The notes beneath the pieces were generated by a model that was given only the letters and a program-made list of their open reading frames with translations, was not told where the DNA came from and did not search any database. Below are positions 9,896 to 19,742 of a stretch of DNA of 64,000 nucleotides, piece after piece. This DNA is from Candidatus Peribacteria bacterium (lineage in GTDB: Bacteria > Patescibacteriota > Gracilibacteria > BD1-5 > UBA6164): NCBI GenBank assembly GCA_023898505.1, contig CP060226.1, positions 1,116,001 through 1,180,000 on the forward strand. The letters are read 5' to 3'. Within the stretch, counting starts at the first letter, position 1; each line of letters opens with the position of its first letter. The position numbers were made by a program, and so were the translations under genes.

Positions 9896-9923
9896 AAATC
9901 CTTTTTCGATAGAAAAAGGATTT
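9896..9923. terminator. Terminator-like hairpin in the rplJ leader
   Basis: A perfect 12-bp stem (9896-9907 with 9912-9923), loop GATA, flanked on the minus strand by a T-tract. It lies ~46 bases upstream of the rplJ start on the rplJ strand, so it may act as an attenuator or end an upstream transcript. Confidence 0.7.
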
Positions 9924-10057
9924 CGTTTTTACGATAATATCAAAAACATTTCCTATTCTTCCATCTCGGTAGGACTTATGATTGCCTACGGTCTACGACT
10001 GAGAATGTGAAGGAAGTATATGAAAAAAAAATAGATGTCAAAAGATTTTATAGCAAT

Positions 10058-10093
10058 AAAAAAATGCTTCAAATATATTTGAAGCATTTTTTT
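10058..10093 (-). terminator. Terminator of rpmE
   Basis: A 17-bp inverted repeat (10058-10074 with 10077-10093) ending in T-tracts, 11 bases downstream of the rpmE stop. Confidence 0.8.
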
Positions 10094-10103
10094 ATTGTGA
10101 AGA

Positions 10104-10334
10104 TTATTTCTTTTTTGCTTTTTGCATCTCTTCCATCTTCTTTTGTCTTGCATAGAACTTGTCAACCGCACCAGTTTTCACGATTCTTTGTTCTCCAGTA
10201 TAAAATGGATGACAGTTAGAGCAGATTTCCACTCTGGTTTCTTCGTCTTTTAATGTAGAGTGAACGTTAAACTCTTGACCACAAGAACAAGTGATTTTTA
10301 CTTTCTTGCTTTCTGGATGAATCCCTGTTTTCAT
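10104..10334 (-). CDS. rpmE: Ribosomal protein L31 (zinc-binding type)
   Basis: 76 residues. Cysteine pairs CSCG and CSNCHPFYTG mark the zinc-binding (C+) form. MKTGIHPE is the normal N-terminus; the C-terminus carries a Lys-rich tail. No UGA codon. It stands alone between the tRNA cluster and rplJ. Confidence 0.95.
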   Translation of the reverse strand: MKTGIHPESKKVKITCSCGQEFNVHSTLKDEETRVEICSNCHPFYTGEQRIVKTGAVDKFYARQKKMEEMQKAKKK

Positions 10335-10385
10335 AAAAAGTTATTATAATTTGTCCGCCAAAGTACGGTACAAAAATGTAAGGTA

Positions 10386-10458
10386 ATGGTGCCCAGAGAG
10401 AGACTCGGCGCCTTTTAGGTCGGCCATTCGTTAAATTGCTCTTATTCATCGCAATTTA
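10386..10458 (-). repeat. tRNA-Leu-tail/hairpin unit, copy A
   Basis: Positions 10387-10407 repeat the 3' end of tRNA-Leu exactly (21 bp). Then follow a GGCGC...GTCGGCCAT segment shared with copy B, and a hairpin of 8 bp (TAAATTGC with GCAATTTA, 10432-10439/10451-10458) around the loop TCTTATTCATC. Confidence 0.75.
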
Positions 10459-10546
10459 TCCCGAGTACTCGGGACCCTCAGTTTCGAGTCTTTATAGTAT
10501 TACTATTATATGACGGGAAACTTACTATTTGAGCATATAGTTTTTT

Positions 10547-10631
10547 TGGTGCCCAGAGAGAGACTCGAACTCTCACATCTTGCGACACCGGCTTCTAAGG
10601 CCGGCGTGTCTACCAATTCCACCATCTGGGC
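10547..10631 (-). tRNA. tRNA-Leu (UAG anticodon), CCA encoded
   Basis: A class II tRNA with acceptor GCCCAGA/TCTGGGC, anticodon stem CCGGC/GCCGG, loop CTTAGAA (anticodon TAG), a long variable arm (TGTCGCAAGATGT), T loop TTCGAGT and encoded CCA at 10547-10549. Confidence 0.93.
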
Positions 10632-10706
10632 GAGTATATACTCCTTGTTTCTTGCCCTTAGAAGTAAGGGAAAGATGGTCGTAGACCAGAAAGGGTTTTT
10701 ATTTTT

Positions 10707-10781
10707 ATGGTGGGCAGAGAGGGATTTGGCGCACTCCGTGTCGGCCATCCGTTTTAAATGCTCTTATTCATCGCATTTAAA
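10707..10781 (-). repeat. tRNA-Tyr-tail/hairpin unit, copy B
   Basis: Positions 10707-10728 repeat the 3' end of tRNA-Tyr exactly (22 bp). They are followed by the GGCGC...GTCGGCCATCCG segment and a 9-bp hairpin (10753-10761 with 10773-10781) around the invariant loop TCTTATTCATC. Confidence 0.75.
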
Positions 10782-10874
10782 TTCTGCTTTGCAGAAACCT
10801 CCTTTCAAATCCCTGAAATAATATTCAGCAACAGAAGAGAAATATACTGCATACTACACCAATCATCGATAACA

Positions 10875-10959
10875 TGGTGGGCAGAGAGGGATTTGAACCC
10901 CCGAAAGCGTAGCTAGCGGATTTACAGTCCGCCCCATTTGACCACTCTGGAATCTGCCC
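10875..10959 (-). tRNA. tRNA-Tyr (GUA anticodon), CCA encoded
   Basis: A class II tRNA: acceptor GGGCAGA/TCTGCCC, anticodon stem GCGGA/TCCGC with loop CTGTAAA (anticodon GTA), a variable arm around GCTAGCTACGC, T loop TTCAAAT and encoded CCA at 10875-10877. Confidence 0.93.
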
Positions 10960-11053
10960 AAAAAGTGATTAGACCTTAGGGTCTAGTTGTCAGAAAGGAA
11001 AATAATAGCTCCTAATATCTAAACCCTAATTCCTAATCACTCGTGTGTAAAAA

Positions 11054-11129
11054 TGGAGCCACTTGTCGGATTTGAACCGACGACCGTTCGCTTACAAGGC
11101 GAATGCTCTACCAGCTGAGCTAAAGTGGC
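11054..11129 (-). tRNA. tRNA-Thr (UGU anticodon), CCA encoded
   Basis: A class I cloverleaf: acceptor GCCACTT/AAGTGGC, D arm GCTCAGCTGGTAGAGC, anticodon loop CTTGTAA (anticodon TGT), T loop TTCAAAT, CCA at 11054-11056. It is the first tRNA of the minus-strand cluster and, unlike Tyr, Leu and Gln, has no tail copy next to it. Confidence 0.95.
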
Positions 11130-11229
11130 ATTTTTAGCGGAGGTATATTATAAAAAATAGGACGCAAGTCAAACTTTTTTTTTCTCATTTTTTTGGTATA
11201 GTAATTTCAACTTTTTTTCCTTCTGTAAT

Positions 11230-12129
11230 ATGTATACACAACAAGTACAAGATTTCATTTCTTCCAAACCAAAGATAGCCTGACAGAAAAAGATATTTGT
11301 CATTTATGGACCGACAGGGGCTGGGAAAACTGCCATGAGTATCGACATTGCCAAACAACTTGATACGGAGATTATCAGTACCGATAGTCGTCAGATTTTT
11401 CAGTATATGGATATCGGGACAGGCAAGATTACCAAAGAGCAAATGCAGTGAGTACCACATCATATGCTTGATATCATCACTCCAGGTACAGAGTTTAGTG
11501 TTGGAGAATTTAAAAATCAAGCCGTTCCTATTATTGATAGATTGCACAACAAATGAAAGATACCAATTCTTTGCTGAGGAACCGGGCTGTATATTGATAG
11601 TCTTATTTATGATTTCAACATCCCGAAAGTACCGGCAGATGAGAATCTGAGAAGAAAACTAGAACAAGAGGCAGAAGAACAGGGGAAAGAATATATCTTT
11701 AAAAAACTTCAAGAGGTAGATCCGGAGTATGATCGCGCACTCCATCCAAATAATCTGAGATATGTGATCCGAGCACTTGAAGTCAAGCTTCTCACAGGAA
11801 AAAGTAAGACGACATTCAAAGAAGAAAAAGTATTGAAATATGATACCTTATTTTTGACTCCATATACAGGAGAGAGGGAGGTATTGTATCACCGTATTGA
11901 TACTCGAGTGCAGGGGATGTTTGAGGAAGGTTTAGTAGATGAGGTAAGGGGACTACTGCAAAGATGATATTCTAAAACAGACTTTGGGATGCAATCGATT
12001 GGATATGAAGAAGTGATAGAGTATCTGGAGGGAAAAATCACACTTGATGAAGCAATGGCTTTAGTTCAGAAAAACAGTCGCAATTATGCCAAGCGACAAC
12101 TTACTTGGTTTCGTAAGTATGCTGATTAA
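11230..12129 (+). CDS. miaA: tRNA dimethylallyltransferase MiaA
   Basis: 299 residues; adds a dimethylallyl group to A37 of tRNAs reading UNN codons. P-loop GPTGAGKT (~residues 28-35), DSRQIFQYMDIGTGK, and GGTGLY; the first Gly of that motif is a UGA (CGGTGLYIDS). UGA codons at 11281, 11449, 11554, 11569 and 11965 all read as Gly within one frame. Ends at TAA 12127-12129, which overlaps the stop of the convergent pilin gene. Confidence 0.96.
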
Positions 12130-13745
12130 GGATTACAGATAGCCTTTGAATCTAACCCCTTATTATATATCTGTCAGATTTCGTACTCTGAGAGTACTCG
12201 ATTATAGAGTCCGACTTCATCGATTTTACCTTTCCAACCAGAATTTGCAGTTGTATCCTTTCCTGCTTTTCCAATAATAAATTTCGTACTACTGTTGATA
12301 ACCTGATTTGCAACCGTTGTATATGTACCAAATGGAGAATTATCACGTTTACCATTGATATAGATATAGGGGAGTCTTGATTTATCCCAGGTTACAATGA
12401 TATTTTGCCAGTCAGTTGTTTGGGTGTAAGAGTTTGTTTCTTGTACCGAATCCCTGAGTTGATCTCAGCCGTATCAGAACCCCGCTTTAATAACATTTAC
12501 TCCTCATCCAATAAATCCATCAACATCATATCTGAGGCTAATAGATCTATCAAATCCATCAGGGTCTCTTCCATAAAGTATCCCTCTGTCATGCCCAGTA
12601 ATATCAGCTTTCACCCAAACAGAGATAGAAGCAGTTCCTACACCATTCAAATAACTCGGTCCATTCAGATCTTCGGCATAATCGTCGACTCCGTCGAAAC
12701 TCGCGGTGGTTCAGATTTGCCCCCCTGCAAATGTAGCCCCATTTTTTGGTACCATGGTGTGATTGTTCCCAGAACTGTCACTCCAGTCACTATCAAGATG
12801 CCAGAGCCCAATAAGTCCATCACTGACATCTGCACAAGTAGCAAGAATAATCGTACTTGGATTGAGCTCTTGTCCTACACTTTTTGAAATAATTTCTGTT
12901 CCTAGATTTACCAGTGCATCACTATCATAAATATTGATTGCTAAGATTTTCTGAATATCTGGATGGTTTGCCATACTTGTCCCTTCATATGCTGATTGAA
13001 TGTGATACATCATCTGTGATAACTCATCCTCAGTAGTTGGTACAGTGGCTCCTGTGTAGGCAATGATGGTGCTTGGTGAGAAAACGTAGTCAGCAGGAGT
13101 ACTTATAAAGGTACTTCCACTGTAAGAACTTGGTAAGAGAGTAAAACCCTTGTATACGAGCTTTTTATTGGTAATCATGCTCTGTACATCTGTATCTGAA
13201 ATATCTGAAGTGATGATGGTAGGTACGGTCAGTACATAGGTGAGGGAACCCGTAAAGACTTTGGTAATAATCCCATTGTAATTTCCAGTGATATATGCGG
13301 TTCCGAGGATATTTCCTGCCGCATGTACCTGAGGAAGCAATCCAACAGAAGTGTCACTTTCAAAAACGGTAGCTACTTCATATTGCATTCCGTATTCTGT
13401 AACGGAATACGTGTATTCAGAACCGACGAGAGGATCCGTTGGTTTTTTGTTGAGTTTTCCAAGATTGGTAAAGACGGAGTCACCGAAACTTCCTTGTGTC
13501 CAGACAGTTCCTCAAGAGAAGGTCATGGGAGTACCATTAGAAGGTGGAGGATAGATTCCTTTTTCTACGGCGAAGAGTTCGAGAGATTTTTTAATGTTTG
13601 AGAGGTCAGTAGAACGTACGGCATCACGAGATGACTTTGAGTATCCTTGGAATGAGATAACCGCAATGGTACCAAGTATCGCCAAGATAACGATGACTAC
13701 GATAAGTTCTACAAGGGTAAATCCCTCCTTTTTTAAAAACTTCAA
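12126..13745 (-). CDS. Type IV pilin-like protein with C-terminal LamG-like domain (copy 1)
   Basis: 539 residues with UGA read as Gly. Starts MKFLKKEGFTLVELIVVIVI: a class III prepilin leader cut after Gly8 before Phe, with the conserved Glu5 and a hydrophobic helix. A pseudopilin-like head is followed by a middle domain (~120-345) with Tyr/Thr/Ser-rich strands, and a ~190-residue C-terminal concanavalin/LamG-type fold ending in GKIDEVGLYNRVLSEYEI. Predicted pilus-tip adhesin or minor pilin. The central ~1 kb is nearly identical to the gene at 16814-18418, while the lectin-like ends differ. The prepilin peptidase at 25526 probably processes it. Confidence 0.85.
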
Positions 13746-13949
13746 TATTTGATAGTTATGAATATTCGCTGTATTCTATTTGTAGAATAAAAAAATACAA
13801 CTCGTTTCGGTTGCGATTTTTTTTACATATGTTGAAAGTTATTTCGAGCTTTTTTCATAGAAAAACGTAATGTCAATAGGGATTTATGGTTCTGCTTGTA
13901 AAAGTATGATAGTATAGGGTATATATTTACTTTTGTTTACTTTATACCC

Positions 13950-15314
13950 GTGAGTCTTACTGATTTAGTCACAAAAAAATCGACAGATTCTACATCTGCA
14001 GTTCAAAAACCAGAAAAGAAATGAGGAACGGTAGATGATTTGTTTCGTGTGTGAGCTTCTTCGGCAACCGGTGGGCCAAAAGATATCATTGACTCTGATC
14101 TCAATATCTCTTCCAATGGTTCTGCGAATGATGAAACAGCAATTATTACTCTCGTAAATGACGTATTTTTGAACGCATTTCGTCATAAATCTTCAGATAT
14201 CCACATCGAACCGAGAGAAAAAAATGTAAAGATTCGTTTTCGTGTTGATGGTAATTTTATCAGTTATAAAGACTTGGATTTAAGTTATAAAAATCCACTT
14301 ATTGCGAGAATTAAAATCATGTCCTATCTCCGTATCGATGAACACCGTCTTCCACAAGATGGAAAAATCAACTACAAGATGTTTGGGGGAAAGACGATAG
14401 ATATGAGGGTTTCTATTTTACCGACGATTTATGGGGAAAAGTGTGTTATCAGAGTACTAAAAAAAGACGAACGTCCACCAGAGCTAAAGAATCTCGGTAT
14501 CATGCCATATAATATGGTAAAGCTAAAAGCACACCTAAAAGACAGTTTTGGTATGATCCTGGCCGTAGGACCTACGGGTTCTGGTAAATCTACGACACTT
14601 TTTTCACTCTTGAGTCAGTTTGATTCTGAGGAGAAAAACATCTCTACACTTGAAGATCCAGTAGAATACCGTATTCCAGGAGTGAATCATACCCAGATTA
14701 ATCCTGCGATTAAGTTTTCATTTGCTGCAGGACTCAGATCACTCCTGAGACAAGATCCAGATATTATCATGGTTGGAGAAATCCGTGATGAAGAGACTGC
14801 AAAGTTAGCCGTCGAGGCTTCTATTACGGGGCATATCGTATTTTCTACTATCCATACCAACTCTGCGGTTCATACGATTCAGAGACTGGTAAATCTTGGA
14901 GTAGATCCACTTCTCATTACTTCATCGCTTCGTGCTATTGTTTCTCAGAGATTAGCCAGAAAGCTCTGTGCGGAGTGCAAGGTATCCTATACTCCAACAG
15001 ATCAAGTAAAAGAATTTGTAGTGGGAAAGGTTGGGAAATATATCAAAGATCAAGAAAATTTGACGCTTTATAAGGCAAAAGAAGATGGGTGTGATAGATG
15101 TAATCATACGGGATATAGGGGAAGAGTTGGACTCTACGAAGTACTGGAAATGAGTGATAAATTAGAAGAGTTAGTACTTAGAAATGCGAGTAAAACACAA
15201 CTAGAGATACAAGCGATTTGAGATGGGATGGTCCCTATCAAGGAAGATGCTATTTTAAAAGCAGTTCTTGGAGAGACTTCCATCGAAGAAATATTGTCCG
15301 TTTTAGGGACATAA
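13950..15314 (+). CDS. pilB: Type IV pilus assembly ATPase PilB/GspE
   Basis: 454 residues from GTG 13950 (MSLTDLVTKKS); UGA at 14028, 14049 and 15219 read as Gly. Hexameric ATPase that drives pilus extension. Visible: Walker A GPTGSGKSTT, Asp box, DPDIIMVGEIRD Walker B, HTNSA His box, and a zinc-binding pair set CAEC...CDRCNHTGYRGR. Shorter than typical PilB: the N-terminal MshEN/N1 domains are reduced to a ~75-residue low-complexity leader. Flanked by the two pilin-like genes, but on the opposite strand. Confidence 0.92.
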
Positions 15315-15318
15315 AAAT

Positions 15319-15349
15319 AGTTTTTTGTAAAGCGTATTTACAAAAAACT
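15319..15349 (+). terminator. Hairpin after pilB
   Basis: A 13-bp perfect inverted repeat (AGTTTTTTGTAAA with TTTACAAAAAACT, loop GCGTA) begins five bases after the pilB stop. No long T-tract follows, so termination is likely but not certain. Confidence 0.6.
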
Positions 15350-15412
15350 CTTGGATTATTTTTGTGAGCGGGGATAATTTGTGGTAGAATTATTTAGTAT
15401 CCTACAGATACC

Positions 15413-15706
15413 ATGAACCCAGCACTCGCACGTCTCTTTGAGAAGCATCATATCTCTCCAAAAGACCGATATGAGATCAACCAAATCTTTGGTCTGCTTC
15501 CAGACGAGAAAAAACAAAATCTACTTCGAAACTTTTGAGCATTAGCTTTGAAACTTCAAAAGATAGAACAAGATCTCGATGCAGAAAGGGAGATACTTCT
15601 TCCTTCATCCATAGAAAAACTCAGAAAAGCAATGGATGCAGCAGAAAAACGACTCGCTCAAGAGTCAGCACAAAAAGAAATGGAGACATTAAAACAAAAT
15701 ATGTAA
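15413..15706 (+). CDS. Small helical protein of unknown function
   Basis: 97 residues, MNPALARLFEKHHISPKDRY..., with UGA at 15536 read as Gly. Charged and predicted helical; the second half (LQKIEQDLDAEREILLP, ...MDAAEKRLAQESAQ) looks like coiled coil. It is followed after 24 bases by another small gene on the same strand. No family recognised. Confidence 0.65.
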
Positions 15707-15730
15707 AATACCTACTAAAACAAAAACAAA

Positions 15731-16054
15731 ATGTCATACTCTGAAGGACTAGGAACAGCGCATAATCAACAATTTGATAGATTGATTGCGACGGATGAAG
15801 GATTTGCTCGTGTAAATGCTCAGTTTGATACCTTGGCATGACAGATTTCTCCTGAATGGAGATTAGCACTCGCAGATTATAGAAGAGGAATCATGTGTAC
15901 TTTATCGGAAAGAGCAGGATTAGTATGAGAGCCAGAGGTACAAGGTGCTCTTGTTGAATGTATCACTCGCGCGAAAAGAGCATATGGTCAACAGGATTTT
16001 AGGAGAGAGGTTATGTCAGCATCTAATGATGATAATTATCAAGAAGTAGCATAA
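15731..16054 (+). CDS. Small hypothetical protein
   Basis: 107 residues with two UGA-encoded glycines (DTLAGQISPE, AGLVGEPEVQ). Soluble, no signal peptide or known motif; contains a paired pattern of helices around PEWRLALADYRRG. Probably cotranscribed with the 97-residue gene upstream and ended by the A/T-rich hairpin at 16053-16110. Confidence 0.65.
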
Positions 16055-16110
16055 AAAAAGAACCATCTTTGATTCTATTAAAGCATAGAACTATCTCTAG
16101 TTCTTTTTTT
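16053..16110. terminator. Long-loop terminator
   Basis: An 11-bp outer stem (AAAAAAAGAAC with GTTCTTTTTTT) encloses a second small stem (TTCTAT/ATAGAA), directly at the stop of the 107-residue gene and near the end of the convergent nth gene. Confidence 0.6.
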
Positions 16111-16156
16111 GTATTCCTTCCTCTCACTCCCCTCTCTATAAAATAAGGGAAACCGA

Positions 16157-16810
16157 CTAATTTTTCTTCATCTTTTTATAATAATCACAAACTCACTGTA
16201 CTTTGCATGATTCACACTTTGGCTTACGGGCAATACAGTGGTAGCGGCCAAAAAATATGAGGGTATGGTGGAGTTTAGCGAGGTCATCTTCGGTAAATAC
16301 TTTTTCTGCCTGAGCATTGGTTTGGAGCGGTTCTTTTGCTTTGACGATACCGACACGATTAAGGACACGATGTACATGGGTATCCACTCAGAGATACGGA
16401 GCATCTTCGATGATGGCGAGAAATACCTTGGCGGTTTTTATCCCGACCCCATGGAGTGTTGTCAGTTCTTCGATAGTTCTTGGGGGGAGACTTTTATGTT
16501 CATCTCGAAGCTTCAAGCAGGTTTTATAAATATTGTTCGCCTTGTTATTGAAAAAGGAAATCGTATTTATGTGTGATTTAATTTTTTCCACTCCCATTTG
16601 AATACCATCTTCTGGAGTTTTGAGTACTTGGAAAAAGGTTTGGTTTACCTTGTTTACTTGTTTATCCGTGGTTTGTGCAGACATGATGATAGCAACGAGA
16701 AGTTGGAAAGGATTTTCAAACTCGAGTTCGGTTTCAGCATCAGGGTACATCTCAAAGGTTACCTCTCTGAGAGTGTTAATTTTCTCTTGGAGTTCTTTTG
16801 AAAGTTTCAT
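16157..16810 (-). CDS. nth: Endonuclease III (DNA glycosylase/AP lyase)
   Basis: 217 residues; removes oxidised pyrimidines. The HhH motif LHGVGIKTAKVFLA holds the catalytic Lys, VDTHVHR holds the catalytic Asp, and the C-terminus carries the [4Fe-4S] pattern CX6CX2CX5C (CIARKPKCESCKVQGVC), with its Gly encoded by UGA. A second UGA (16388) separates APYL from VDTHV, splitting the two catalytic residues unless read as Gly. It starts three bases after the stop of the pilin copy 2, probably in the same transcript. Confidence 0.95.
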
Positions 16811-16813
16811 GAA

Positions 16814-18418
16814 TTAGGGGTTACAGATAGCCTTTGAATCTAACCCCTTGTTATATATTTGTCAGATTTCGTACTCTGAAAGAGCACGATTGTAGATAGC
16901 GGCTTCGTCAATTAATCCATCCCAAAGCCCCTGACCTGCTTGACCAATAAAGAGCTTATCTACATCTCCGATGATACTTCCATTAGTGGTACTATAACTT
17001 GGAGTATCAAGAACTCAATCAATATAGAGTTTTGGTGCTTCATTTGCTGACCATGTGACTACTAGGTGCTGCCAATTCGTTGTCTGCACCATTGAGTCAC
17101 TTTCATACACAGAAGCATAATTATTATAAATGGTTCCGTTTTTTGATCCCATTCCGGTTTTTATGACATTGGTTCATCCTCCAGCTATCCCAGACACATC
17201 ATACCTGAGAGAAAAAGGTGAGTCGGAACCATCTGGATCTTTGGTGTAGATGATTCCACGATTTGTTCCAATCACATCAGCTTTGACCCATACAGATATG
17301 GAAGCACTTCCAAGCCCATTCAAATAACTAGGTCCATTCAGGTCTTCGGCATAATCGTCGACCCCGTCGAAACTAGCGGCGGTTCAGATTTGCCCTCCTG
17401 CAAATGTAGCTCCATTTTTTGGTACCATGGTGTGATTGTTTCCAGAACTGTCACTCCAATCACTATCAAGATGCCAGAGTCCAATAAGTCCATCACTGAC
17501 ATCTGCACAAGTAGCAAGAGTAATCGTACTTGGATTGAGCTCTTGTCCTACACTTTTTGAAATAATTTCTGTTCCTAGATTTACCAGTGCATCACTATCA
17601 TAAATATTGATTGCTAAGATTTTCTGAATATCTGGATGGTTTGCCATACTTGTCCCTTCATATGCTGATTGAATGTGATACATCATCTGTGATAACTCAT
17701 CCTCAGTAGTTGGTACCGTGGTTCCTGTGTAGGCAATGATAGTACTCGGCGAGAAAACGTAGTCAGCAGGAGTACTTATAAAGGTACTTCCACTGTAAGA
17801 ACTTGGTAAGAGAGTAAAACCCTTGTATACGAGCTTTTTATTGGTAATCATGCTCTGTACATCTGTATCTGAAATATCTGAAGTGATGATGGTAGGTACG
17901 GTCAGTACATAGGTGAGGGAACCCGTAAAGACTTTGGTAATAATCCCATTGTAATTTCCAGTGATATATGCGGTTCCGAGGATATTTCCTGCCGCATGTA
18001 CCTGAGGAAGCAATCCAACAGAAGTGTCACTTTCAAAAACGGTAGCTACTTCATATTGCATTCCGTATTCTGTAACGGAATACGTGTATTCAGAACCGAC
18101 GAGAGGATCCGTTGGTTTTTTGTTGAGTTTTCCAAGATTGGTAAAGACAGAATCACCGAAACTTCCTTGTGTCCAGACAGTTCCTCAAGAGAAGGTCATG
18201 GGAGTACCATTAGAAGGTGGAGGATAGATTCCTTTTTCTACGGCGAAGAGTTCGAGAGATTTTTTAATGTTTGAGAGGTCAGTAGAACGTACGGCATCAC
18301 GAGATGACTTTGAGTATCCTTGGAATGAGATAAACGCGATGGTACCAAGTATCGCCAAGATAACGATGACTATGATGAGCTCTACTAAAGTAAAACCTCC
18401 TTTTTTGATATTTTTCAT
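16814..18418 (-). CDS. Type IV pilin-like protein with C-terminal LamG-like domain (copy 2)
   Basis: 534 residues; prepilin start MKNIKKGGFTLVELIIVIVI. The segment 17384-18300 differs from copy 1 (12711-13627) at only a handful of bases, whereas the first residues and the ~180-residue C-terminal LamG-type domain are clearly diverged. UGA codons (e.g. 17384, 18185) read as Gly at the same places as in copy 1. Likely a paralogous minor pilin/adhesin with a different ligand surface. The 13.75-13.95 and 18.42-18.50 kb gaps upstream of the two copies hold no gene. Confidence 0.85.
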
Positions 18419-18504
18419 AGAAAAAATTGACGAAAATATATTGGCTATACTATAGAGGAATACCTCTCCTGCAAGTTTTCCTATCTTGCCGATTATATAA
18501 AAAT

Positions 18505-19383
18505 ATGCTCAATATGTACACCTGAGAATATCTGAGAACACCACTTTGAAATAATGCGCTTTCTTTTGACCGACGTCACCACCCCCTTACCCCCTCCAGA
18601 GATAAGCAGATTCCTCAACTCTATATCCCAGCACTTAAAAAAATACATAGTTTTGATGAAATAGAATTACTCCCACCCATCACCCCTCCCTATAGAGGAG
18701 GGGACCTAAAGATTACATTTGAAGACTTTGATTTTGATGGAGTGCTACAAAGTTGTACGGGACTTAAGTATGTGTATGAGATGGATTACCGCCGCGTAGT
18801 CACCCCTCACGTAGAAAATGCGAATGTACAAAAGTCCCCCTTAGTTGAGGGGGATTTAGGGGGAGTCCCGCTGTATCTCTTTGATAACCATAATCATGCC
18901 TACTATTTTTGGTACTGAGCGAGAAGTCAGGGGATTATACAAGATGGAGCTATGCTCTACCATATCGATGAACACTCAGATATGCGAGACCCAGAAGAGT
19001 ATCTCCTGAAACCAGATTCTTTGGATATGCAAAAAGTCTACGAGTATACCAATTACTTTCTCAACGTTGGGAACTATATCATCCCAGCACAACAGGAGTG
19101 ACTTATTGGAGAGATTGTACAGATACGAAATGAAGAAAATCTCCTTAATTATAGACCACCTTCTAGCCGCCTCCTTACTAAGGAGGGGGAATGAAAGGGG
19201 GTGGTCTTGAATCTCGATCTTGATTTTTTTGAACCAGCGCTTGATTTTATTGATTATGACTTGAAGAAACAGGTGGTGTTGGATATAGCAAGAAAAGCTG
19301 ATCTCATTACGGTGGCGACATCTCCCTTTTTTATTGACCAAGAGTTGGCTCTGAAAGTGTTTCGAGATATATTCTGAAGTTAG
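18505..19383 (+). CDS. UPF0489-family protein with in-frame palindromic repeat insertions
   Basis: 292 residues with UGA at 18532, 18553, 18919, 19099, 19192 and 19375 read as Gly; no frame is visible without recoding. FDNHNHAYYFW, MLYHIDEHSDMR and LDLDFF match UPF0489, a family with His/Asp-rich, hydrolase-like metal sites whose function is unknown. Four stretches (HHPLTPSRDK, ITPPYRGGDL, SPLVEGDLGG, RLLTKEGEGKG) are encoded by GC-rich palindromic repeats inserted between conserved blocks without breaking the frame. The gene has no same-strand neighbour. Confidence 0.8.
18581..18606. repeat. Palindromic repeat inside UPF0489 gene, copy 1 (partial)
   Basis: A CACCCCCTTACCCCCTCC segment, half of the dispersed palindrome also seen at 8574-8612. 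Confidence 0.55.
18681..18706. repeat. Palindromic repeat inside UPF0489 gene, copy 2
   Basis: CCCCTCCCTATAGAGGAGGG core, self-complementary, in frame. Confidence 0.65.
18835..18866. repeat. Palindromic repeat inside UPF0489 gene, copy 3
   Basis: TCCCCCTTAGTTGAGGGGGA followed by TTTAGGGGGAGT; in frame, encoding SPLVEGDLGGV. Confidence 0.7.
19167..19207. repeat. Palindromic repeat inside UPF0489 gene, copy 4
   Basis: CCTCCTTACTAAGGAGGGGG followed by AATGAAAGGGGGTGG; in frame, includes one UGA read as Gly. Nearly the same as the intergenic copy at 8574-8612. Confidence 0.75.
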
Positions 19384-19407
19384 GATATAAAAAAGTCCCG
19401 AGTTCGG

Positions 19408-19540
19408 GATACAAAGACAACGAGGGCACCGCGGGCATTGTCTAAAATCCGATGGGGCTGAAAGTTTTGTGAAGTGTAACAAAACAAAACTAAAGCTCCG
19501 GAGGAACGGAGCGATAGCGGAGTGTATTTTAGACAACGTT
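19408..19540. repeat. Structured dispersed repeat, copy 1
   Basis: A ~120-bp unit with outer arms TTGTCTAAAAT and ATTTTAGACAA and an inner GCTCC...GGAGC stem. Copies lie at 20241-20343 (truncated) and 20344-20476. The stretch 19384-19742 holds no gene, only this repeat and the adjoining palindrome at 19533. Confidence 0.75.
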
Positions 19541-19645
19541 TCGGTATATGGGAAGTTTGCCAAAATTCCTTTAAAAATCAATCAGTTTTTGGCAAATATG
19601 GGTCGAGCGAGGGCACGAGCGAGCCAGATATACTGTGTTAGGCGA
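19533..19645. other. attC-like imperfect palindrome S1
   Basis: Begins ACAACGTT and ends TGTTAGGC (a GTTRRRY match at 19637-19643). Between them are paired arms: GTATAT near both ends and TTTGCCAAAA with TTTTTGGCAAA. Length ~113 bp is within the range of integron attC sites. No integron integrase is in the window. Confidence 0.5.
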
Positions 19646-19742
19646 GGGTTCTTTTTGGCTTCCTTATTGTATTGTTTTTGTGCCAAAAAGAAAGTGCAAC
19701 GTCCCCTTGAGTGAAAGAAAATAATCGGATGTTTAGAGATTA

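Noticed and set aside
10386..10458. Additional full tRNA genes or tRNA pseudogenes
   Set aside because: Only the T-arm/acceptor tail matches; no D arm or anticodon arm can be formed.
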